A DNA stretch of 64,000 nucleotides. Origin: Diplosphaera chodatii. Lineage: Eukaryota; Chlorophyta; Trebouxiophyceae; Prasiolales; Stichococcaceae. The stretch spans positions 273,001 to 337,000 of the forward strand of contig JAALGY010000037.1 in the NCBI GenBank assembly GCA_032358165.1. Direction: 5' to 3'. Positions 23,285 to 34,801 of this stretch are shown here, in pieces (the stretch's first letter is position 1; every line of letters starts with the position of its first letter). Under the pieces are notes generated by a model. The model searched no databases. It was given only the letters and a program-made list of their open reading frames with translations, and was not told where the DNA came from. Position numbers and translations under genes: made by a program.

Positions 23285-25476
23285 ATGACGGGGTCCGCAG
23301 CCAGGGGCCTGGGCCTGAGTCTTGTGTATGAGCTGGCAAGTTCCTCGGCAGCATGTACCTCAGCAGTGGCAGCGGTGTCGGCAGCGATGCTGTACCGCCC
23401 TGTTGCTAGCTGTGCGGAGTTGAGCCTTGCCAATGAGCAGAGCAGCGCATGGCCGTATGATCAACCGACCCAGCAGTATAGCAGTACGGCGGGAGCAAAA
23501 CTAGCCACGAGGGAGGAACTGGTGAGCGACACACTGCGCAAGGCGGTTCAATGAGTACAGGTTTCGCTGTGTAGAGCCACTGATTGCACACAATGCAGCA
23601 TGCATGCCACATGTCGCTAACGGTCTGCAGCAACATGCGCTGGTGGTGATCCATCTTATATGCTCTGTACTGATGCCGTGCTCCGAGGCTGCTGTAGTTC
23701 AAGCTGAAGACCGTGTGGTCGGTGTACTCCCCGTACAACCTGGCCTTCACAGCATTCCGCAGGTCCCTGCTCAAGCATTGACCGCCTACTTGCCTATGAT
23801 GTTGTCAGGGCTGGTGCATGATGAGTCTGCCATGAGCCAGTGTGTGTCAAGCATTCATTTACTGTGACAACACGTGCATTGTCACTACTTTGCAGTGCAT
23901 TCTTCAATTTGCTTCCAATTTGGAACGATTACTTCCGGCAAGTGGAGGCGGCAGAGGAGGCAGCATTTGCACAGGTGGATCCTGTGCTCTGTGTGCAAGC
24001 TGCGGAAACAGGAACCAGCGACAGCACCTCCCTGGCATGCTGTCTGCTTCCCAAAGCAGATGGACACTTCGCTCATTGTTGCTGCTCTTGTCAGATTGGT
24101 GGGCTGAGCACACGTCATGACATGGTCACCACTGTCGCCAGGGCCTGGAGCCCCTGGAGGAGTGGCCGCCCTTCCCAAGGGAGCAGCTGCGCCCGGCGCT
24201 GCACCGCAGCGTGTGGATGTCGCTGCGTGACCTGGCTACCCTCACCGTCAGGTTGAGGCCTTGACACCAGGACACATTGTGCAGCATATGTACAGCCTGA
24301 TGCATATACGGAACAGCTGTTCGAATGCTGAATCTGCTCCACTGCTCCCCACAGGCGTGTGTATGAGAGACTAGCAGCAGAACACTGCTCGCTGCCCACC
24401 ACCACAAAGCTCCTCAAAGGCAAGTGCTGCACTGCCCCCCCACTGCCACAACGATTTTGGAGTCACAATATGACGCCCTCAAGCAGTCACTTACTGGTCT
24501 TCTGGCTGTAGATGCAAGGGAATCAACAGTCAGGAAGATGTACTTGCCATGGCAGAAGCGATTGTACCGCATTCCCCAGACGTATTTCCGTGCCAACGTC
24601 CTGGGAGCTGCAGCAGACTGCACCGTGTCGGTCGCAGTGGACACATACAGGTGCAGCTCTACCGTGCCCATTCCTTCACCTGCGGCGTGGGGTCGAAGTC
24701 ATTCTTCGAGTTCTCTGCCACAATTATACAGGGTTATATATAAACCGGCGCATAATGGCGAGGTCAGGAGGGATCATACGATGGTACTGCGGCGTTTCCT
24801 GCGGATCTGCGCTGCCAACACATTCCGCTGCAGCACTTGCCTGGTGGTGGCTTCTGTTGGTGCGCATGCATCATATTGCGCCGTAAAAGCTGCATTGATG
24901 CAAGCAACTCGCAGATGGGCAGCATTCACGCAGCTGCTGCAAGGGCGTGCTGTCATATTGTCAGGCTTGGCATCGCTGCTGCAGGTGCGGGCTTGGGCGC
25001 CTTGTTATTCCAGCCTGTCAACAGACCAGGAGTGGGTACCTTTGTGGGTGCCTCCGCAGCCGAGTTTGGCTTCACCCTCATGGTCGTGGCGCCGCTGGTC
25101 AACGACTGGGTACGCAGCGACTGCTTGCTGGGCACATCGTCACGCTGAAGACGCCTACCTCACCAGCTTTGCACTGCATCTATCTGGTGCAGTATGCAGG
25201 GTTGCTTGTGGGCCTCCGCCAGCACCAGTGCATGGGTTAGTGAGCCGCACCACATCAGTGCGAGCCACACAACCTGAGGCCAACACATGGCGTTGCGTGC
25301 AGGCATATGGTCCGGATGACCAGCCGCCGCGCATCCCCACGCAGCCGGAGGAGCTGAACAGCAGGCTCCCGCCCGGCAACTCCAAGCAGCCAGTGGATTC
25401 TGACAAAAAGCTTCCCCCAGGGTCGGGCGAAGGAGATGGCAATGATTCTGATGAGGAACTGCCAGGCGGGGACTGA
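23285..25476 (+). CDS. Predicted multi-helix membrane protein, unknown function
   Basis: No family is recognised. Exons 23285-23521, 23698-23762, 23896-23974, 24142-24251, 24355-about 24430, about 24583-24650, 24965-25109 and 25303-25476 join in phase, except the junction after 24430, which is uncertain (a GC donor is possible). Features in order are a hydrophobic Ala-rich N-terminus (SLVYELASSSAACTSAVAAV); KLKTVWSVYSPYNLAFTAF; FFNLLPIWNDYFRQVEAAEE; SVWMSLRDLATLTVRRVYER; VLGAAADCTVSVAVDTYR; two Gly/Ala-rich membrane segments (LGIAAAGAGLGALLFQPVNR and FVGASAAEFGFTLMVVAPLV); and an acidic Pro-rich tail ending SDEELPGGD. The plan suggests an organelle membrane protein with a soluble acidic tail. 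Targeting is not determined. Confidence 0.6.
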
Positions 25477-26100
25477 TAGCTTGCAATGCTGAGCGCATTG
25501 CAACAGGCACATCAGCTCTGTCTTGTAACATATTCACCTGCTAATGGCGGCATGTTTTCCGCACATGTTCGATCTCCGAGACACCAGATGTACAGCATAT
25601 GTCAGCAGCACTGAGCATGACGCATACTTTCGGCATGCTAGGGCAGAACATGCTTGAACGCGCATGCAGAGCAGACGCATGCAGAGCAGGCGCAATGGCC
25701 AGGGATTGCCTTGGTGGCAGGGCGAAGTGTCAAATCCCATATCGGTGGCAATGCATGCAAGTTTACAGATTGCCCGTCAAAGAAGCCCCAACTGTTCATC
25801 TCCTCATGGTGTACACCGCACACTGCTGCTGCTGCAAGTCCACTGTGGTTTGCAGAGTCAAACAGCGCAACTTCAAAGACCAAGCTGTAGGCCTGGCTGC
25901 CCAGCGTTCACGGCATTTTGAGCAACAATATGCCAATGATCAACTGTAGCTCCAACCCCAAGGGCTGCAATCTCGCCAGACTCGCAGCCAGGCCTGACGC
26001 TGTGTAGATGTGACCGCGCTACGCTGCTGCTCCTGCATCTGGCGTGCCCAAGGCTGCAGAGGGCACTAGCGGCGGTGTGCGCGGCTGCCAGGTGCAACAC
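25477..26100. other. Convergent intergenic region
   Basis: About 620 bases hold no recognisable gene. A minus-strand TGTAA (TTACA at 25763-25767) is a possible poly(A) signal for PsaF. A short tandem repeat is listed separately. Confidence 0.45.
25661..25690. repeat. 15-bp tandem duplication
   Basis: CGCATGCAGAGCAGA is followed directly by CGCATGCAGAGCAGG. There are two copies with one mismatch, in intergenic DNA. Confidence 0.85.
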
Positions 26101-27444
26101 TCAGCGGGGGGACACAGTGATCTTGCTGTCGGACTCCAGCAGGGTGCCGTTGCGCAGCTCTGCGATGGCCTTGGCGGGCCAGCCGAAGCCGCCCAGGCAC
26201 ACCTTGGCCGCCAGCGGAACATCGATGATGTACTCCTTGTCACGCGGCTTGCTCTCTGAGCGCACGCGGATCAGGTAGTCACGGCCGACATAGCCGATCC
26301 AGCCCGCCACGTACAGGAAGCCGAAGGTCGGGATCTGCAGTTGCCAAACCGCGCATCAGACACTTCTGAAATAACTCAGATGAGACACGGCCGTCCACTG
26401 CAAAGGAGGAGGCCATGTGGCCTCCTTCCGGGAGCCGGGCCGCGGGTGTGTAGGTTGTTCAGCAGGCAAGGAAGCCTGGGAGTGCAGCTAGATGAAGAAA
26501 GGACTCACGAAGACCTCGCCGGCGTGGCCGAAGCGCAGCGCCAGTCCGGGGTCGGCAATCAGGTGCGGGAGGCCATCGGTGCCGCACAGCAGGTTGGAGC
26601 CCGCATAGTTGGCAAACCGCTTCTCTGTCCGCTGCTTGGTGGCCTGCAGCGCCAGCGCCGGGGCGGAGCCCTCCTCGTACTGCAGCAGCAGCAGCAAGCA
26701 GCAGACTTATGAGCAGCAAACCAGTATGTCGCTATGCAATACGTGCTGCTGGAAACCTGCGCTGCCTAGCAGCGTCACGCACCAGCAGAGCAGCCCATCA
26801 CGTGCCTCCTGCAACGCTGGCAACTGTGCCAGTGCCCACATACGTACAAGGGCGCATGACATGGCAACTGCATCGCCACCAGCGCAAAGCGTGACGTGTT
26901 TACGTGCTGATCGGAAAAACTGCAAGTTGACCCACCAGCTTGAGGCGCTTGTCGAGCGCCTTCAGCTCATTCTTCTGCCGCTTTGCGAACTGCTTGCTGT
27001 CCTTGCAGGGCGTCAGGCCCGACACGTCGGCCTGCGCTGCGTCCACGGCGCCCAGGCTCACGGCTGCTGCCAGGGCTGCGGCTGCGAGGGTGGTCGCCAG
27101 GGCTGGGCGCTCGGGCTGGGCGGCGCACACCGTCCGCCGGGCCACGCGGGGCGCTGTGCGGGCGGGCTGTGCTGCCGCGGGCCGCACCCGCATCGCCTCC
27201 TGCACAACAAGGTCTCAACTTGGCAAGGATATGCAGCGGCATCGGCGCCACGCTAATGAAAAAACACCAACCGGCAGTTGGCCACGAGTGTTCCTGTATA
27301 AAGCCTGCTAGTGGTGCAAAGTGCTGCAGCTGGCACGGTGCACAATCCGGCACGGAAGAATGCGCATCCCCAGCCTGAGCGCCGATGAGCGTCGTTGCCC
27401 ACCTTGTTGTTGACCAGCACGCGGTTCGCCATGAGAGCGGCCAT
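26101..27444 (-). CDS. psaF: Photosystem I subunit III, PsaF
   Basis: This is a complete four-exon gene: 27444-27403, 27199-26936, 26679-26509 and 26334-26101. The transit peptide begins [14 protein letters not shown] second, thylakoid-lumen targeting section is [20 protein letters not shown], with cleavage expected after AQA. The mature start [20 protein letters not shown] carries the Lys-rich helix that binds plastocyanin or cytochrome c6 in algae. [39 protein letters not shown] (membrane helix) and the end [18 protein letters not shown] are all family hallmarks. The protein docks the lumenal electron donor to P700. Two LHCA genes for the PSI antenna lie 3-7 kb away. All three introns start with GTG. 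Confidence 0.97.
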
Positions 27445-27773
27445 GGTGACAGATGCGGGACGGCGGAGTGGGCGTGTGGGTGCGGGCGCTGCGGGTTGAG
27501 GCGCTTCGAAGTGCCTCAATTTGGTCTTATCGAATCGAGGACTATACACGCAGGTCTATCAACACGATTCCTGAAATCGGCTTAGATTTAAGAACTGATC
27601 AGTGTCACTACTGTTACATCCGATGCGGGTCTCAGTGACTTCGCACTGCAGAATACTACTAGCTGGACTTCAGCCGCGCACGAAGTGATGCCATCTTGTA
27701 TGTTGCGGCAGGCATACATCTAGCAAAGCCTCGAACCTAGTTAGGTCACAGTGCCAACCACAAAGCCTCCTGC
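27445..27773. other. Intergenic region upstream of psaF
   Basis: This 329-base gap holds the psaF promoter and the 3' end of the upstream DLST gene, and no gene is seen. The stretch 27530-27640 is AT-richer than its neighbours. Confidence 0.4.
27614..27618 (-). terminator. Putative poly(A) signal TGTAA for DLST
   Basis: TTACA on the plus strand reads TGTAA on the minus strand, 156 bases past the DLST stop, a normal distance for chlorophyte polyadenylation. Inferred from position. Confidence 0.4.
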
Positions 27774-29993
27774 TCACACCCCCAGCAGCATCCGACGTGG
27801 ATCCTCAATGACCTCCTTGAGCCGCTTCAAGAAGGTCACTGCCTGCGAATGGTTCAAAAAAGTTGCTGAGCGTCTGCATGGAACACATGACAGAAACCAC
27901 TGTACAGCAGGGTACCGCATCAGCAGGCCCCGCTGGGCTGCCACCCACCTCGCGGCCGTCGATCAGGCGGTGGTCATATGTGAGGGCCACATTCATGACG
28001 GGGCGCGGCAGTATCTCCTTGCCGACGACCATCGCACGCTGCGTGATGGCGTGCATGCCCAGGATGGCCGACTGCGGGGGGTTGATGATGGGCGTGGACA
28101 GCATGCTGCCGTACACGCCACCATTGGAGATGGTGAAGGTGCCGCCCGCCATGTCATCGATGGAGATGGTGCCGTCGCGCGCCTTCTTCCCCAGCGCCGC
28201 AATGGCCTGCATCGGTGTTGAGAGCGGCATGATGCCAGCCTGATGATCAGCCATGCTCGCCGGTGTCTGGGTCGAGCGGCATGCAACGCATGAGCCGCCG
28301 CGTGCCGCAGTACCATTGATGCAAGCAGGACCCCTGGGTAGCAAACGCAGCCGGTGCAATGTGACAAGGCCATGCATTTGATCAACCGCACCCGCTCCAC
28401 GCCCGCGAAGTCCAGCTTGTCGGCGTCCCGCAGCACCGGCACGACCAGCCCCTTGGGCGTGGCGACCGCGATGCTGATGTCGCAGTAGTCGCGGTAGATG
28501 ATGTCGGTGCCGTCGATGACGCCATTCACCTGGCCATTACAACAGGGGCACACTTCGTCAGCTGCCATTGCATGGCCGCTGTCCACATGAGTGTGAAGTG
28601 CCCGGGCACAGCACCACCCACCGCGGGGATGGCCAGCAGCGCCTCGCTGCTCGCCTTCACAAACGCCGACATGAAACCCAGCTTCACGCCGTGCTTCTCC
28701 AGGAAGGCATCCTGCATTGTATCTGGAGATGTGAGAATGCTGCTGCAACCGCATAGGTTCAACGATAGGCATTCCCTAGGAGTTTACTGGGTTGCGAGTT
28801 GCTGGCTGCCTCCATTTCAGGCAGACACCTCGACAGCACTGGCAAGGCACTCAAAATGCTTGATGTCTACTGCCAGCTCTCTCCATTGCCACACCTTGTA
28901 GTCAGAGCGCAGCTGCATGAGGCCCGTCATGTCGATCTCGTTGAAGGTGCTGAGCATGGCATAGGTGTTCTGGGCGCCCTTCAGGCGGTCCGCCACCCGC
29001 ATGCGCAACCGCGTCATCTTCACGCGCCTGCATGTCAGTGGCCGGCGGGTCCAAGGGCAACAACTCGAGGTGGCCTGGTGATGCACAGGCCAACAGCAGG
29101 ATGCCATGCACATGCATCGCAGACCCAGCTCACCGCTGTGGCCTGGGCCCCCCAGCCTTCGGCGTGGCCTGCAAGCAAGGGCGTCAGCACTCAGACGATG
29201 CTTGCTTTGCACCCAGATCCTGCGTGAGCACAGGTCACGGCATTGCTGTCGCCACGCACCACGCGTTTGCATATGCGTGACAGCTATTGACGACTTCAGG
29301 CATGCATCTTCTCGGCACATATCACACTTGAGAGCTCACATCGCTGGGCGGCGGCGTGGGCGGCGCCGCCTTTGGCTGCTGCTTTGGCTGCTCCGCAGGC
29401 TTCTGCGCCGGCGGCGGCTGCTTTGGTGCTTCCGCCCGCGTTGGCTCCTGCTTCTCCTCCTTCTTCGGCGCCTCCTGCTTCGCCGGCGCTGCCTCCTGCG
29501 GTTTGGCGTCGCCGCCGCCCGCCTCGTTGCCGCCGGACGCGCCCACGTCCACCACGAAGCACTCCTGGCCCACCTCCACGGTGTCCTCCTCCTTCACCAG
29601 GACCTTGCTGACGACGCCCGGCTGCCCCTCCGTGTACTTCACATCGATCGTGACCTTGTCGGTCTCAATCTGGGCCAGCACATCGCCGTCCTTGACGGTG
29701 TCGCCTTGCTGCCGCTCCACGCCTGCAATGGTACCCTCCGTGATGGAGTCACCCATAGAAGGGACGAGGATTGTGACATCCTTCCAGATCGGAGCTGATG
29801 TCTGCAGCAGCCGGTGTTGCAAGCCAACCAAGTGCAGCCCTGCCACTGTACTACTCCTGCCATGGTCCGTCGACCTTGCAGCTGCCCCTGTGCTGATATG
29901 CGGAAAACTGACGGATGCCAGCGGTCGTGATGCCGAAAGATCCTGCAGGCACAATGATAGTCGTGCTAGGCGCAGGCCCTGGCGCCACGACAT
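27774..29993 (-). CDS. DLST: 2-oxoglutarate dehydrogenase E2, dihydrolipoyl succinyltransferase
   Basis: The N-terminus ([20 protein letters not shown], start at 29993; an in-frame ATG also lies at 30032) looks like a mitochondrial presequence. The lipoyl domain starts [17 protein letters not shown] and carries the lipoylated lysine in [12 protein letters not shown] long Pro/Ala/Lys/Glu linker follows, with no E1/E3-binding domain visible, as is usual for eukaryotic E2o. The catalytic domain includes [75 protein letters not shown] and [20 protein letters not shown]. It ends with the active-site motif [13 protein letters not shown] and [18 protein letters not shown] (stop 27774-27776). The enzyme transfers succinyl groups to CoA in the TCA cycle. 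Exon borders are approximate. Confidence 0.94.
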
Positions 29994-30631
29994 GGCGTAT
30001 AGGTTGCTTTCGGATTCAACCCACTTGCCCACTGATCTGCCGTTGCAAACACCCCTGGCCCACTGCAGCCTGAACCCGCCTGCGCGTCTGCGCGGCCTTT
30101 TGCAAACGCAAGGCGCTGCAGGACCCTGAGCCTGCGGAACTGCCGGGGCATCGACGCTCTTACTCAGCCTTTCTGAACCCTAATTGTACAGTGTGTGCAC
30201 GTGAGGTGGATCTGAGTCATCCTGTCGAGTATTTCCCAATCATGCTGCTAGATCGACGTCCCTGCCCGTCAGATGACAGCCTGATCGATGCTGTTGGCGT
30301 GCACCACTACCACGCCCCTGGAGCACTGAGTGTGCTGCTGCAGTCAGCCGCTTGGGCACTGGACCTGGTGCATGGGGTGCAGACACCTTGATACAGGCGC
30401 CTGAACACACTTGAAACAAGTGGGGCAAGAGAAGTGCATCCGCGTACGTTTTCAGGCTTCGTGTGTTTAGGAAATTGCCCTTGACGTTGCAGTGTACAGT
30501 CCCAAGCAACGCCTACTGCAGCAACTGCTGATATCTCTGCGACTTAGGTACAGACAAGCTGCCCAACCCATCAGCGCTTCAGGCGCTGCTCTTCTCAACA
30601 ACATGTCGGCATGCCAATACGGATGCCCAGT
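29994..30631. other. Intergenic region between DLST and LHCA2/9-like gene
   Basis: About 640 bases include the DLST promoter and the antenna gene's 3' end. No convincing gene is seen; open frames here lack exon structure and domain content. Confidence 0.4.
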
Positions 30632-31944
30632 TCAAGGCCACAGGCTAGAAAGGAAGCACGGCGTTGGGATGGTGAGCCCCTGGAACTCGACCGACGATGG
30701 AATTTTGCAGGCTGGACCAATTGCCTGAGTCGGGATCACCGCCGCCTTGCTGAAGATGGTGGTGTTGATGGGGTCTGCCAGGTGCTCGCCGAGCGCGGCG
30801 AGCGGGCCCTTGCCGGTCACCTGTGCTGCCATGGTGAAGCCCACGAAGGCCAGCATGGCCAGGCGGCCATTCTTCAGCTCCTTCAGCTTCAGCTCCTCCA
30901 GGTCACCCGGGATGACGGGCGCAAAGATGCCGCCCGGGTAGCCGGGCGTGTGCTCTGGCAGCGAGTAGTTCGTGAAGATGGGGTCCCGGTTCTGCGAGTT
31001 TGGCTTCTGGATGTCCAGGCCGCGCTTGGTCTCCACCCAGTGCATGGTGACGAGCTGGAAGAGGACCAGGCCGACGATGTTGAACGGCAGGTCGATCGTC
31101 GTCGCCGCGCTATACCAGAAGGTGTTGGGCCTGACAATCTCCTGCACCAGGATGCCGGCGACCGCCAGCATGGCCCACCGCGCATGCACCCGCTCCGCCT
31201 CCGCGAACCATGTCAGGCGCTCCTCGTTGGCGCCCAGGCCCAGCGGGTCCCACCCGAAGTTGGCTGGCAGGGTGGCGCCGACGCCCTCCGTGAGGTGCTT
31301 CGGGGGCGTGGACCCCGGCAGCCAGTTGCCTGCACAGCACCCAATACCATCAATTTCTTTCGTTGCAGCCTGTCAGGCATTTTATTACGTGGGTGCAAGC
31401 CGCCTGACACGACTGTGCTGTGCGGCCGTCGCAGCCCAAGCACCATGCGATCTTGCCACCGAGGTCATCCTGCTGCCATCGCCTGTATTCACTGAGGTTG
31501 CTGGGGAAAGCCAATCATTGTAAGCTCGGCCCAAGCAGTGACGGGCACTACACGCCACCAAGGCCATGGCAGTCCAGGACCCCGCCGCGGCATGGCATGA
31601 GCCGTGCTGCTGCAGCGGACGAAGCTAGAAGCCTCGGCCGGCACGCAAGCTGCCAGTCACCCTTGCCAAGCGCGGAGCAAGTCGACGGACATCAAGTGCT
31701 GTAGCTTGGCCCCAAGTGACATGCAGCTGGGGCCGATCATCATGGTGAAGCTGCTTCCTGAAGGGTGAGGTATACCACCGATCGGCCTGCTGTGCTACAT
31801 GCCGGATCTAACATGCCGGATGGCTGCCCACACAGCCGCACCTGCGGCCGCGCACTTCACGCGCGAGCCATTCTGGACTGCCTTGCGGGCGAGCGAGGTG
31901 CCGACACAGAATGCGGCCTGATGGCTCGCCAGGAGCGCTGCCAT
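30632..31944 (-). CDS. PSI light-harvesting chlorophyll a/b protein, LHCA2/9-like
   Basis: Two exons: 31944-31842 (transit peptide MAALLASHQAAFCVGTSLAR, then VKCAAAG) and 31329-30632. They join in phase as AAAGNWLPGSTPPKHL. The first membrane helix has the chlorophyll ligand motif FAEAERMHARWAMLAVAGIL. The middle helix follows VETKRGLDIQKPNSQNRDPI. The third helix is LKLKELKNGRLAMLAFVGFT, ending AAQVTGKGPLAALGEHLADP. NTTIFSKAAVIP and GPACKIPS resemble the C-terminus of algal Lhca2/Lhca9 as I recall it. The frame continues about 20 residues past CKIPS to LSSLWP before the stop at 30632. Predicted length is about 266 residues. It is divergently paired with another LHCA gene 242 bases away. Confidence 0.94.
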
Positions 31945-32186
31945 GCTGCCTGTTGACAGTCGGCACAAGCAGGTGCGAGCAAGCGAAGCTGAAGGCACCC
32001 TGGCTGTGGATCGCCGCTTGGGCAGTTTTGGATGAGGCATCAGATCGACCAGCAAAGGGTCGTCAAGGTGGCCCTTTGCAGATCACGCTTGATCTCCCAA
32101 CAGTCGCAAGCGCGTCGCCCCTCGCGTGCACACCGCTGCTTGCTCCCTTCACCTGCTCAGCTCGTCAGCTACAAGAGGGTAACAGG
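31945..32186. promoter_or_regulatory. Shared bidirectional promoter of two LHCA genes
   Basis: Only 242 bases separate the two divergent LHCA start codons, so both promoters and both 5' UTRs must fit here. A perfect 8-base inverted repeat, GCAAAGGG at 32052-32059 and CCCTTTGC at 32072-32079 with a 12-base spacer, is centred at 32065.5. That is exactly the midpoint of 31945-32186. No TATA box is obvious on either side. Co-regulation by light is an inference from the gene products. Confidence 0.6.
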
Positions 32187-34545
32187 ATGGCGACTATCCT
32201 GGCTTCCCGCAGCATTGTGGCCGGCGCGGGTCCGGCTCCGGCCGCTATCGGCTCCAAGGGCCTGCGCCCGGTGAGATCCGCGTACTTCTGCTGTGTGCAG
32301 GGGTCTCTTTTCGTGCTATAAGTGGTCTGCAGGACATTCATATTTGAAGGGGCTTCGGCCCTTGCGCCAGCTGCCGACCGGTCTGCCCTCCCAGCACGGC
32401 CTGTTTCGCTGGCTGCTTCTCGCGCGATCCGGAAGAGCGTCAGTGACGAGGCCTGGGACTGAGACGATATGCCGTCATGCTTTTGTGTCGACGGATGTGT
32501 GCCTCTTGCGGGTCGAAAGTTGCGAGTCTCCCACAGGCTTTTTGGTGCGGCTGAGATGGTTTCGGCTGACGGCCATGTTGCCATTCGCATTCACAGGATC
32601 GCACGGTTGATGATGCTGCTAGTTCATGCAACACTTGAAAATCTTTTTGATTGAGCAGACGTGGGGTCATCAGGCCGAGCAAGCTGGACAACCAGTAGCG
32701 CATCAACTGTGTTTCCTGTGCTGTGCACTCGGATAGAGTGGCAGTTGCCAGCTGCTCGACGGTTGATGTTGACCACATATATGTCAGCTAGTTCTGTGCG
32801 TGCAGGCTGGCGTGCGCCCGGTGGTGGTCGTCAATGCCGCACGTGCTGGGTGCGTTCTGCAGTAAGATCTGCTTGCTGAGCACCTTTTCACACATTGCTC
32901 AAGAGATATCTTAGTTGGGTTTCCTTGTGATGTAGACACTGGCTGCCTGGCTACGACACCCCGGAGCACCTCGATGGCTCCATGCCGGGCGACTTTGGTG
33001 AGCGGCTGTCCGACAGTGAATGATATAGTGCTCTGGTTTTCATGTTGCAATTGAATTGCCCGGACCGTTTCCCCCAAGCCTTTGCCTGCCGTGCATTTAC
33101 ACTGATCACTGCGTATCACGCAGGTTTTGATCCGTTCGGCCTGGGCAGGAACCCCGCCGCCCTCAAGTGGTAAGATCAGCCCGGCCAATTAATTGAGAGT
33201 GTCAGCCTGCCAGATGACAAGCTGGTCTACCCCTGAAGGTCAGAGTGCATGATCGGGGATCCGCTGTCTCGCTTCACAGGTATCAGCAGGCAGAGCTGCA
33301 GAACGGCAGGTGGGCGATGCTGGGCACGGCGGGCGTGCTGTTCCCAGAGATCCTGAGCAACCTGGGCACCGGCGGCCCCGCAGCCCAGCAGGTGTGCACA
33401 GCGACGCTGCGCTTGCATGCCATTGTGGCTGCATGCGTTGCTGTGTCACAGTGACGGCGAAATGTCAGACGCCAAGCTGTCATGGTAACAATTGGTTTGC
33501 CAGGAAGTCGATGATCAGGTTTTGCCGACACACAGGCCTGGTACGACGCGGGCGCAGGCAGCTACTTTGCGCCGTCCTCCACACTGTTTGCCATCCAGCT
33601 GTTCCTCTTCGCCTGGGTCGAGGGCCGCCGTCTGCAAGACTACAACAAGCCAGGTATGTCTTCAGTCAACTTCGCTTGCCCGGCCGAAAATATATATGCG
33701 CTTGTCTTCAGGCAGCTATGCACGCTTGGGGTGTGCTGATATGTGTACTGACCATATGCAGGCTCGGCCAACCAGGACCCTATCTTCACTAGCAACAAGC
33801 TGCCAGGTATACAATCTCCCTCATCCGGCAGAGGCATGTTATGAGTCTATCACGCCTGTAGCCTCATGTGAGCGTGCTCAGCGCAACGGTCCCTCACCCC
33901 TTGTCATTGCGTCCTGCAGATGGCAACGAGCCTGGGTACCCGGGTGCGCACAGTGTCAGTCGTGATGTAGTCACACAACACTTGATACACCTGGCATTCC
34001 CGGCCTATGGAGGGACATGTGCACGTGGGCTTCGAAGCTGAATCTGGCACCATCATCTGTAGGCGGCATCTTCGACCCTGCTGGCTTCTCGAAGGGCGAC
34101 ATGGCCAGCCTGAAGCTGAAGGAGATCAAGAATGCCCGCCTGGCTATGCTGGTACGTTCTGGTGAATAGCACTTCGCCGAGCAGTTGCATGACATGTCAC
34201 TTGCATGCGGACTGGAGCACCCCTGATACAGCGCTGTGGGTCTGCAGGCATATGCCGGCTTCATTGCGCAGCACATCGTGACGGACTCCACGCCACTGGG
34301 CAACCTCAGCGCACACCTGGCAGACCCATGGAGTGCGTTCCGACACCCCCTGCGCAAAGTGTCCACAGCCCTTAGGCATACCCTTGGCGCCAACCTGTCG
34401 CAGTGGTGTCGCATGCCATACTGCCTGTGATGTCTGCCGCTTGCAAGTTCCCAATTTCAGACTGTTCGATGCAGAGAACAATGTGGTCACCAACGAGCTG
34501 GCGCGCTCTGGCGGTGGCCTCGCTGGCCTCAGCTACATCAACTGA
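32187..34545 (+). CDS. PSI light-harvesting chlorophyll a/b protein, LHCA4/5-like
   Basis: This is a complete eleven-exon gene: 32187-32270, 32806-32849, 32936-32997, 33124-33169, 33280-33391, 33536-33653, 33762-33806, 33920-33943, 34063-34151, 34248-34332 and 34475-34545; all phases agree. The transit peptide is [20 protein letters not shown]. The mature part begins [20 protein letters not shown]. Helix one is [20 protein letters not shown] with Glu/Asn/Arg chlorophyll and salt-bridge residues. [19 protein letters not shown] is helix two. [20 protein letters not shown] and [12 protein letters not shown] are Lhca motifs. Helix three is [20 protein letters not shown], followed by [20 protein letters not shown]. 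Gene structure differs sharply from its two-exon neighbour, so the pair is not a recent duplicate. Confidence 0.95.
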
Positions 34546-34752
34546 TTTTGAAGCAAACAGCGGGAGCAGCACCTTTGCATTGCTTATAATATGTTCGCGC
34601 AACATTACTGATCGGCTGCAACTCGGATTCCTCGGATCAGATTCGGATACGGTGGCGTGCACCTTTGAGCAATCAGATCTGTCTTTTCTCAGAGTACTGT
34701 GGGCTGCAAATCTTTGAGCAGCATGCTTGCATGTTGACTTCATATGCCATGT

Positions 34753-34757
34753 GTAAA
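34753..34757 (+). terminator. Putative poly(A) signal TGTAA for the LHCA4/5-like gene
   Basis: It lies 208 bases after the stop of the plus-strand LHCA gene. Inferred from the known chlorophyte signal. Confidence 0.4.
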
Positions 34758-34796
34758 TGGCGTGCAGATGCACGTGGCCCTTCGTTTCAGATGCTC

Positions 34797-34801
34797 TTAC
34801 A
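34797..34801 (-). terminator. Putative poly(A) signal TGTAA for CTF18
   Basis: TTACA on the plus strand, 96 bases past the CTF18 stop. Inferred from position. Confidence 0.35.

Noticed and set aside
23406..23774. Minus-strand frame with LSRDLRNAVKARLYGEYTDH
   Set aside because: It is natural-looking but antisense to the exon KLKTVWSVYSPYNLAFTAF, which splices in phase to both neighbours.
24424..25476. 350-residue continuous plus-strand frame
   Set aside because: It happens to stay open through introns. The exon chain with transmembrane segments uses other frames in the middle, and only its ends are real coding sequence.
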